From positions 1-7,313 of the forward strand of contig URJN01000109.1 of the NCBI GenBank assembly GCA_900548125.1: a stretch of 7,313 nt of DNA. Reading direction: 5' to 3'. The notes under the pieces were generated by a model. The model searched no databases and was not told the origin of the DNA. It saw only the letters and a program-made list of their open reading frames with translations. The DNA comes from an uncultured Eubacteriales bacterium. GTDB lineage: Bacteria > Bacillota > Clostridia > Christensenellales > Aristaeellaceae. The stretch's first letter is position 1. Each line of letters starts with the position of its first letter. The translations under genes were made by a program, and so were the position numbers. Below are positions 1-4,755 of this stretch, piece after piece.

Positions 1-1
1 C

Positions 2-310
2 GTTGACGACGACAAGAGCTATACGCTCAGCCTGAAGCCGCAGATCCGCTTTATCGACGCGAGCGAATACGCAGTAAAGGGCAAAGAGCCGTTCTTCGGC
101 TTCCTCGCCGGTATTCTCGCGGGCAACTACGATATCAGCGTGATTTACGTTGATGCGTTCCTCAAACTGGTCAAGACGGACGCCGCCGACTTGGTGGACT
201 TCTTTGCCAAGCTCGAAGGTCTGGTCGCCAACGCTCAGTGCGATTTGGTCATCAGCTTCAGCGAGGATGCGGAGAATGTGCCGGAGAGCATCCGCAAGTA
301 TCAGATCTGA
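2..310 (+). CDS. 3' end of an unrecognised protein gene (partial)
   Basis: An open frame enters from the left edge and stops at TGA 308-310, leaving 102 codons. I do not recognise the protein. The visible part has alternating hydrophobic strands and helices: a strand around DISVIYVDAF, an acidic-hydrophobic helix (ADLVDFFAKLEGLV), then a second strand (CDLVISFS) and a charged tail ending ESIRKYQI. This is compatible with the C-terminal part of an alpha/beta (Rossmann or RecA-like) domain, but no catalytic motif is visible and that reading is a guess. There is no signal peptide or membrane segment in the portion present. A strong terminator lies 12 bases after the stop, so this gene ends its own transcription unit and is probably not part of the cobalamin operon. 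Coding status is well supported by the uninterrupted frame, GC-rich third positions and the terminator. Confidence 0.75.
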   Translation, partial: VDDDKSYTLSLKPQIRFIDASEYAVKGKEPFFGFLAGILAGNYDISVIYVDAFLKLVKTDAADLVDFFAKLEGLVANAQCDLVISFSEDAENVPESIRKYQI

Positions 311-322
311 TTGTGTTCCGCT

Positions 323-360
323 GAGCCGCTTCCTGCCGTTAATCGGGAAGCGGCTTCTTT
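323..360 (+). terminator. Rho-independent terminator after the upstream gene
   Basis: The arms AGCCGCTTCC (324-333) and GGAAGCGGCT (346-355) pair perfectly over 10 bp around a 12-base loop, and a T-rich run (TTCTTTGTTATT, 355-366) follows directly. It begins 13 bases after the stop of the upstream gene and should separate that gene from the cobalamin operon. Confidence 0.88.
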
Positions 361-383
361 GTTATTGAATATGCCGTAAAGCG

Positions 384-407
384 CAGAAGCCATGAGCTTC
401 TGATCAG
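384..407. repeat. Small inverted repeat plus adjoining 10-bp palindrome
   Basis: CAGAAGC (384-390) and GCTTCTG (396-402) form a 7-bp stem with a 5-base loop. The right arm runs into the palindrome TCTGATCAGA (399-408). No T-run follows on the plus strand, so this does not look like a terminator in that direction. It lies directly beside the larger hairpin at 422-450 and may be the edge of the same intergenic repeat element. No function can be assigned from sequence alone. Confidence 0.45.
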
Positions 408-416
408 ACTGTAGAC

Positions 417-450
417 AAAAAGCTATTCTCCCCCTTGGGGGGAGAATAGC
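417..450 (-). terminator. 13-bp hairpin with T-run on the minus strand, terminator-like
   Basis: GCTATTCTCCCCC (422-434) pairs perfectly with GGGGGAGAATAGC (438-450) around a 3-base loop. Reading the minus strand, the stem is followed at once by TTTTTGTC (complement of 414-421), the classic intrinsic terminator layout. On the plus strand only CCTTTCTG follows, which is weaker. No convincing minus-strand gene lies to its right, because that DNA is the start of cobT. It may therefore stop antisense transcription, act weakly in both directions, or simply be the core of a dispersed intergenic repeat. The structure is certain; its role is inferred. Confidence 0.6.
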
Positions 451-467
451 CCTTTCTGCAAATGAAA

Positions 468-497
468 GAATAGCTGAATTTCTTGATTTTGCTATTC
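468..497. repeat. Second inverted repeat sharing the GCTATTC arm
   Basis: GAATAGC (468-474) and GCTATTC (491-497) pair over 7 bp. After one T-T mismatch a further five pairs can form, including two G-U wobbles, leaving a TCTT loop at 481-484. The same 7-mer also forms the ends of the hairpin at 422-450, so four copies, two in each orientation, lie within 76 bases and alternative pairings are possible. In RNA the two stems could be mutually exclusive with longer-range pairings, but nothing here matches a known riboswitch. Confidence 0.5.
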
Positions 498-557
498 AAG
501 CTAAGTTTGCTTATGTCAACAAGCTGAAACGGCATGGATACCGTCTGATTCGGGCAT

Positions 558-561
558 GGAG
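558..561 (+). promoter_or_regulatory. Ribosome binding site that sets the cobT start
   Basis: GGAG lies 6 bases before the ATG at 568. The in-frame ATG at 556 overlaps this site and has no good Shine-Dalgarno of its own, so 568 is the better start. Confidence 0.65.
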
Positions 562-567
562 CATAAG

Positions 568-1632
568 ATGACCAAAATGGAATGGACAGAGATTCTTCGC
601 GCAATCCCGCCGGAGGATGCGGCGACGAGAGCAGCGGCGCATGAACACTGGGCGCGTCTTGCCAAGCCGCTTGGCGGGCTGGGCGCACTGGAAACGATGA
701 TTGAGGATGCGGCGGCATTGACCGGAAATGAGAAAATCGACGTCGGCAGACGTGCGGTATTGGTGCTTTGCGCAGATAACGGCGTTGTTGCGCAGGGGGT
801 CAGCCAGACGGATCAAAGCGTCACCTGCGCAGTAGCGGAAAACCTTGCGGCGCATCGAACGAGCGTCTGCCGCATGGCGGATGCGGCGCGCTGCGAGGTT
901 GTGCCGGTGGATATCGGCATGGCAGGGGAAAAGGTGGAGGGTGTTCTGGACAGGCGCATCCTATCCGGCACGGCGGATTTCACGCAGGGCGCGGCGATGA
1001 CACGCGAACAGACGCTGTCCGCGATTGAAGTCGGCATGAACCTCGTCCGCGACTGGAAGAAGAAGGACTTTTCCCTGCTGGCGACGGGCGAAATGGGCAT
1101 CGGAAACACGACCACGTCCAGCGCGGTTGCGTCGGTTTTACTGCATCAGGAGGTCGAACGGATGACCGGACGCGGCGCGGGGCTGTCCGATGAGGGGCTG
1201 CAAAGGAAAATCCGCGCCATTGAGCGCGGCATTGCCGTCAATCAACCGAATGCGAATGACCCGCTGGATGTGCTGAGCAAGCTCGGCGGGCTGGATATCG
1301 CCGGACTTTGCGGCGTGTTCCTCGGCGGTGCGCTGTATCGCGTGCCAATCATCATGGATGGTTTTATCAGCGGCGTGGCGGCACTCTGCGCGGTTCGTCT
1401 TTGTGAACATGCGAAAAAAGCGGTTTTCGCCAGCCATGTTTCCTCCGAACCGGCGGCGCATCTGGTGCTTAATGCGCTGGGTAAAAAGCCGCTGCTGACT
1501 GCGGGCATGCACTTGGGCGAGGGAACGGGCGCAGTGGCGTCGATTCCGCTGTGGGATATGGCGATTGCCGTTTATCAAGGCTGTTATTCATTTTCGGAGG
1601 GCGGCATCGAGCCGTATAAGCCGCAATGCTGA
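568..1632 (+). CDS. cobT: Nicotinate-nucleotide--dimethylbenzimidazole phosphoribosyltransferase
   Basis: This cytosolic enzyme transfers the phosphoribosyl group of nicotinate mononucleotide to a lower-ligand base such as 5,6-dimethylbenzimidazole, giving alpha-ribazole 5'-phosphate. The 354-residue product is of normal family length. Visible signatures are KPLGGLGALE (33-42; the family usually has Ser at the first Gly after the Leu), LCADNGVVAQGVSQ (67-80), the glycine/threonine-rich phosphate-binding stretch GEMGIGNTTTSSA (174-186), SHVSSEPAAH (289-298) and LGEGTGA, whose Glu318 matches the catalytic Glu317 of the Salmonella enzyme. I chose ATG 568 because GGAG lies 6 bases upstream. An in-frame ATG at 556 would add four residues. 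It is the first gene of the operon, and its last 7 bases (ATGCTGA) overlap the cobU start. Lower-ligand specificity cannot be read from the sequence. Confidence 0.96.
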   Translation: MTKMEWTEILRAIPPEDAATRAAAHEHWARLAKPLGGLGALETMIEDAAALTGNEKIDVGRRAVLVLCADNGVVAQGVSQTDQSVTCAVAENLAAHRTSVCRMADAARCEVVPVDIGMAGEKVEGVLDRRILSGTADFTQGAAMTREQTLSAIEVGMNLVRDWKKKDFSLLATGEMGIGNTTTSSAVASVLLHQEVERMTGRGAGLSDEGLQRKIRAIERGIAVNQPNANDPLDVLSKLGGLDIAGLCGVFLGGALYRVPIIMDGFISGVAALCAVRLCEHAKKAVFASHVSSEPAAHLVLNALGKKPLLTAGMHLGEGTGAVASIPLWDMAIAVYQGCYSFSEGGIEPYKPQC

Positions 1633-2159
1633 CGCTGGTAATCGGTGGTTCGGCAAGCGGAAAGAGCAGTTTCGCCGAACGGCTTGCTGTGCAAAGCGGT
1701 TTGCCGCGTTACTATGTGGCGACAATGCGCGTTTGGGACGCGGAGAGCGAAAAGCGCGTGGCACGTCACCGCGAGATGCGCAGGGAGAAGCGGTTTGAAA
1801 CGCTGGAATGTCCGCTTCGTCTGGATGAGCTGGTTGTCCCTGAGCGGGGCGTGATTCTGCTGGAGGATATGGGCAATCTCGTCGCTAACGAGCTGTATGA
1901 TTCGGAGGGCGCGGGGCAGGATGCGGCGCAGTCGATTTTGCGCGGCGTCGAAAGGCTGCATCGCCAAGGAAGCCATCTCATTGTTGTATCCAACGAGGTC
2001 TTTCGCGGGGGCGCGGATTATGCGGGCGATACGGACGCTTATCTGCTTACGCTGGCGCGGGTGAACAATGCGCTTGCGTCAAAGGCGGAGAATGTCTGCC
2101 GCGTGGTCTGCGGAATACCTCAGTTCGTCAAAGGGGGAAATGGGTTTGATCGCGCTTGA
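1626..2159 (+). CDS. cobU: Adenosylcobinamide kinase / adenosylcobinamide-phosphate guanylyltransferase
   Basis: CobU phosphorylates adenosylcobinamide during salvage and transfers GMP from GTP to adenosylcobinamide phosphate, forming adenosylcobinamide-GDP for CobS. The 177-residue product has normal family length. It carries the N-terminal P-loop GGSASGKS (7-14), the stretch RVARHREMR with His48 at the place of the guanylylated histidine of Salmonella CobU, LLEDMGNLVANEL (78-90), and VVSNEVFRGG (120-129). The C-terminal third differs from the classical enterobacterial form: after SNEV there is no GIVP and no R-FRD-x-x-GR-N run, but GDTDAYLLTLARVNN instead, a layout I associate with clostridial CobU. 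It starts inside the end of cobT and has no Shine-Dalgarno at usable distance (the nearest, GGAGG, is 25 bases upstream), so translation probably depends on reinitiation after cobT. It overlaps cobS by 20 bases. Confidence 0.94.
   Translation: MLTLVIGGSASGKSSFAERLAVQSGLPRYYVATMRVWDAESEKRVARHREMRREKRFETLECPLRLDELVVPERGVILLEDMGNLVANELYDSEGAGQDAAQSILRGVERLHRQGSHLIVVSNEVFRGGADYAGDTDAYLLTLARVNNALASKAENVCRVVCGIPQFVKGGNGFDRA
2130..2137 (+). promoter_or_regulatory. Ribosome binding site that sets the cobS start, inside cobU
   Basis: AAAGGGGG lies just before ATG 2140 and within the codons for Lys169-Gly171 of CobU. It supports 2140 over ATG or other starts farther upstream in the same frame (from 2068), which would add 24 Arg-rich residues not expected in CobS. 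Confidence 0.6.
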
Positions 2160-2895
2160 AACAATCGGCGTGGCGTTTGCCATGTTTTCCGCGCTGCCTG
2201 TGCCGAAAATCGAGTGGAACGAAAGAAATATGCGCTATGCGATGGCGGCGTTCCCGTTGATCGGCGCGGTCATCGGCGCACTGTGGTGTGTCTGCGGGCT
2301 GATGCCCCTGCCGGAAATGGCGAAGGCGGCGGGATTTTGCCTGATTCCCGTTGCGGTGACGGGCGGCATTCATCTGGATGGCTATGCGGATACATCCGAT
2401 GCGCTGTCCAGCTATGGCGACAGGGAGAAAAAGCTCGCTATTCTCAAGGATCCGCACTGCGGCGCGTTTGCGGTCATCCGCCAGTGCAGCTATTTTGTCG
2501 CGTACTTTGCGCTCTGCGCGTGCATACGGTTTACGCCGCGTGTCGGCGCGGTCTGGACGCTGGCACTTGTGTTTGAGCGTGCGCTTTCAGGGCTGGCAGT
2601 TGCGTCATTTCCGATGGCGAAGAACACGGGGCTTGCGCATACGTTCGCTTCGGCGGCAGATCGACACCGCGTGCGCGTGATGCTCACGGCGGAGGCGGTC
2701 TGCGTCGGCGCGGGTATGGTCTGGCTGGGCGGCGGATTGCCTGCTTTGGCGGCTTTGCTGATGTTCTGGCGGTATCATGCCGTATCGGTCAAGCAGTTCG
2801 GCGGCATCACCGGCGATTTGGCAGGCTGGTTTTTGCAGCGGGCAGAGCTGTTTATGCTTGCCGCGCTGGTGTTTTCCGAGAGGTGGATGGGATGA
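2140..2895 (+). CDS. cobS: Adenosylcobinamide-GDP ribazoletransferase (cobalamin synthase)
   Basis: CobS is the membrane enzyme that joins adenosylcobinamide-GDP to alpha-ribazole (or its phosphate), closing the nucleotide loop. The 251-residue product matches the usual length near 250. The signature HLDGYADTSDAL (78-89) followed by KDPHCGAFAVI (103-113) is the metal/pyrophosphate site typical of the family, and GGITGDLAGW (221-230) is the conserved C-terminal loop. Hydrophobic segments lie around 5-20, 36-56, 62-75, 117-130, 137-156, 182-209 and 236-246, fitting a polytopic inner-membrane protein. The start at 2140 gives the expected N-terminus (LETIGVAFAMFSALPVPKIEW, beginning at residue 6), and a longer frame from 2068 would lie almost entirely inside cobU. 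The stop overlaps the next start as ATGA (2892-2895). Confidence 0.95.
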   Translation: MGLIALETIGVAFAMFSALPVPKIEWNERNMRYAMAAFPLIGAVIGALWCVCGLMPLPEMAKAAGFCLIPVAVTGGIHLDGYADTSDALSSYGDREKKLAILKDPHCGAFAVIRQCSYFVAYFALCACIRFTPRVGAVWTLALVFERALSGLAVASFPMAKNTGLAHTFASAADRHRVRVMLTAEAVCVGAGMVWLGGGLPALAALLMFWRYHAVSVKQFGGITGDLAGWFLQRAELFMLAALVFSERWMG

Positions 2896-3209
2896 TTTTC
2901 ATCACGGGCCCGCTGTACAGCGGGAAACGGACGTATGCGAAAAAGCTCGGCGGGCGGCAGATTGCTGATGTGCAGGATTTGGCAGCGGATGCGCAGGATT
3001 TGACGACGCTGGCGGACGAGCTGTCGGCGCGGTATGATGTCGTCATGGCGACGGAAATCGGCGGCGGCGTCGTGCCGATGGATGCGGGTCAGCGCGCGGC
3101 GCGGGAAGCGGCTGGGCGGCTGGCGTGTCTGCTGGCGGCGCGGGCGGATATCGTCGTTGAGATGTTCTGCGGCATCCCGACCGCGCTCAAGGGGGAATTG
3201 CCATGCTGA
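2892..3209 (+). CDS. Short CobU-like P-loop protein (half-length paralog)
   Basis: The 105-residue product resembles the two ends of CobU with the middle missing. The N-terminus has FITGPLYSGKRTY (3-15): a P-loop G-x4-GK at 6-12, but Arg13 stands where Ser or Thr normally binds magnesium, with Thr14 next to it. The C-terminal half, ATEIGGGVVPMD (53-64), then QRAAREAAGRL (67-77), CGIPTALKG (93-101), matches the classical CobU region NEVGxGIVP...R-x-x-GR-N...GLP-x-x-LK. About 30 residues replace the roughly 100 that separate these parts in full CobU, so the region of the guanylylated histidine is absent. I chose ATG 2892 because AGGTGG lies 5 bases upstream and it forms an ATGA overlap with cobS. 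A GTG at 2883 would add three residues. It could be an accessory or regulatory subunit, a kinase-only form, or a decaying duplicate. Its function is unproven, but the reading frame is intact and coupled on both sides. Confidence 0.8.
   Translation: MIFITGPLYSGKRTYAKKLGGRQIADVQDLAADAQDLTTLADELSARYDVVMATEIGGGVVPMDAGQRAAREAAGRLACLLAARADIVVEMFCGIPTALKGELPC
3191..3195 (+). promoter_or_regulatory. Ribosome binding site for cobC inside the CobU-like gene
   Basis: GGGGG lies 7 bases before ATG 3203, within the codons for Lys100-Glu102 of the CobU-like protein. The equivalent KG codons at the end of cobU serve cobS in the same way. Confidence 0.55.
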
Positions 3210-3799
3210 TTGTGCTTTTGCGCCACGGCGAAACGGTGTATAACGAGCAGCATCGTTATCAGGGCGCGTCGGATATGCCTCTTTCCGAACGGGGCAGGGC
3301 GAAGCTCAGAGCAGCCGACGATGCGCCGGATGAGGTCATCGTGACGCCGCTCTGCCGCACAAAGCAGACCGCCGCAATCCTCTTTCCGAACGCAAAGCAG
3401 ATTGTCTGTGATGACCTGCGGGAGATGGATTTCGGCGATTTTGAGGGCAGGACGTATGACGAGATGAAGGGCGACGCGGCATATGGCGCGTGGCTGGATT
3501 CAGGCTGTGAAGCCGCCTGCCCGAGCGGAGAAGGCAAGGCGGCGTTTTGCGAACGGGTCTGCCGTGCGTTTGAAAGATGCGTCGATCACGCGGCGGCGAT
3601 GGGAAAAGAAGAACTGACCATCGTTGCGCACGGCGGAACGCAGATGGCGGCACTGAGCCGGTTCGTTCTGCCGCATCGGGATTACTATGAATGGAACGCG
3701 CCGAACGCGGGCGGCTTTGTGCTGGATGCGTCGCAGTGGCGTGCGCGGCGGGTTCTGCGGGTGGTTAAAACGGTTTGTTATGCGGAGGAAAAGGCATGA
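3203..3799 (+). CDS. cobC: Alpha-ribazole phosphatase, histidine phosphatase family
   Basis: This cytosolic phosphatase of the phosphoglycerate-mutase-like superfamily removes the 5'-phosphate from alpha-ribazole phosphate or from adenosylcobalamin 5'-phosphate. The 198-residue product shows the catalytic LLRHGET (5-11) with His8 as the phosphate acceptor, the N-terminal YQGASDMPLSERGR (19-32), TPLCRTKQTA (48-57) with Arg52, LREMDFGDFEG (72-82) with Glu74 as likely proton donor, and the second catalytic histidine in VAHGG (His143). The motif set alone defines the superfamily. The specific CobC call comes from its place between CobU-like and CbiB genes and from the typical length. ATG 3203 lies in an ATGCTGA overlap with the preceding stop and has a G-run 7 bases upstream. 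The stop overlaps the cbiB start as ATGA (3796-3799). Confidence 0.9.
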   Translation: MLIVLLRHGETVYNEQHRYQGASDMPLSERGRAKLRAADDAPDEVIVTPLCRTKQTAAILFPNAKQIVCDDLREMDFGDFEGRTYDEMKGDAAYGAWLDSGCEAACPSGEGKAAFCERVCRAFERCVDHAAAMGKEELTIVAHGGTQMAALSRFVLPHRDYYEWNAPNAGGFVLDASQWRARRVLRVVKTVCYAEEKA

Positions 3800-4755
3800 G
3801 AATCATCGCTGCGATGCTCGGCGGCTTTATACTGGATTGGATATTCGGCGACCCGGCATGGCTGGTGCATCCCGTTGTCATCATGGGGAAAGCCATCAGC
3901 GCACTGGAAGCATTTCTGCGGAAGCACCTGCCGAATACGCCTAAGGGCGAACGGATGGGCGGGCTGTTTCTGGCGATGACGCTGCCGGTGGGAACGCTGC
4001 TGCTCACGGGCGGAATCTGCCGTCTGTTGTCGGCGGTTCATCCGGCACTGGGCTTTGCGGTCGAGCTGCTCTGGTGCATGCAGGCGTTGGCGGCGACAGG
4101 ACTGGCGCAGGAAAGCACAAATGTCTATCGTGAATTGGTCAAGGGGGATCTGCCCGCAGCGAGAAAGGCGGTCAGCCGCATTGTCGGGCGCGATACGCAA
4201 GCGCTGACGAGCGAAGGCGTGACCAAGGCGGCGGTGGAAACGGTCGCCGAGAACGCGAGTGACGGCGTAATTGCGCCGCTGTTTTATATGATGCTGGGCG
4301 GCGCACCGCTGGCACTGACGTATAAAGCCGTCAATACGATGGACAGCATGGTCGGCTATAAGAATGAAAAGTATCTGCATTTCGGACGCGCCGCGGCGAA
4401 GCTGGATGACGGAGCGAATTACCTGCCCAGCCGCATTGCGGCTCTGCTGTGGATTGCGGCGGCGGCGCTCACGGGCAATGACGCGGCGGGCGCATGGCGC
4501 ATCTGGAAGCGCGATCGGCGCAATCATGCCAGCCCCAACAGCGCGCAGACGGAAAGCGCCTGCGCGGGCGCATTGGGCGTTCAGCTGGCGGGACCTGCGA
4601 CGTATTTCGGCAAATATTACGACAAGCCGACCCTGGGCGACGTGACGCGCCCCATTGAACCGGAGGATATCCTGCGGGCAAATCGGATGATGCGCGTGGC
4701 GAGCGTGCTGGGACTGGCGGCGGCGGTTATGGTACGCGGGGTGATGGGAGCATGA
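3796..4755 (+). CDS. cbiB: Adenosylcobinamide-phosphate synthase (CbiB)
   Basis: CbiB is a membrane protein that attaches (R)-1-amino-2-propanol phosphate, made by the neighbouring CobD, to adenosylcobyric acid. The 319-residue product fits the family (about 310-325). Family signatures are LDWIFGDP (13-20) with HPVVIMG (25-31), VGRDTQALTSEGVTKAAVET (130-149), AENASDGVIAPLFY (151-164), YKAVNTMDSMVGY (176-188), KLDDGANYLPSR (202-213) and RDRRNHASPNSAQTESA (239-255). Hydrophobic segments at roughly 54-78, 84-103, 155-175, 213-226 and 299-316 suit several membrane passes. ATG 3796 has a clean GGAGG 7 bases upstream and overlaps the cobC stop as ATGA; a longer frame from 3775 would add seven residues with no such site. 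The name is cobD in the Pseudomonas/aerobic nomenclature, not to be confused with the next gene. Confidence 0.96.
   Translation: MRIIAAMLGGFILDWIFGDPAWLVHPVVIMGKAISALEAFLRKHLPNTPKGERMGGLFLAMTLPVGTLLLTGGICRLLSAVHPALGFAVELLWCMQALAATGLAQESTNVYRELVKGDLPAARKAVSRIVGRDTQALTSEGVTKAAVETVAENASDGVIAPLFYMMLGGAPLALTYKAVNTMDSMVGYKNEKYLHFGRAAAKLDDGANYLPSRIAALLWIAAAALTGNDAAGAWRIWKRDRRNHASPNSAQTESACAGALGVQLAGPATYFGKYYDKPTLGDVTRPIEPEDILRANRMMRVASVLGLAAAVMVRGVMGA

Noticed and set aside
483..517. Possible promoter (TTGCTA at 489-494, TATGTC at 512-517, 17-base spacing)
   Set aside because: Only 4 of 6 and 3 of 6 matches to sigma-70 consensus, and the first box overlaps a hairpin arm. Not strong enough to annotate, so the cobT promoter remains unlocated.
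556..567. Alternative cobT start at ATG 556
   Set aside because: It has no Shine-Dalgarno at good distance and its own bases form the GGAG that serves ATG 568. It cannot be fully excluded; it would add only four residues.
311..567. Cobalamin riboswitch
   Set aside because: Looked for because of the operon content, but no B12-box-like sequence or aptamer layout is visible in the interval.
311..567. CRISPR array
   Set aside because: The repeated 7-mers are inverted, irregularly spaced and too short; there are no direct repeats with uniform spacers.
404..718. 104-codon minus-strand frame ending near the 13-bp hairpin
   Set aside because: It covers the start of cobT and the repeat cluster, its composition is Pro/Ser-rich and motif-free, and its apparent terminator lies inside its own frame. 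More likely a chance frame through the repeat element than a gene.
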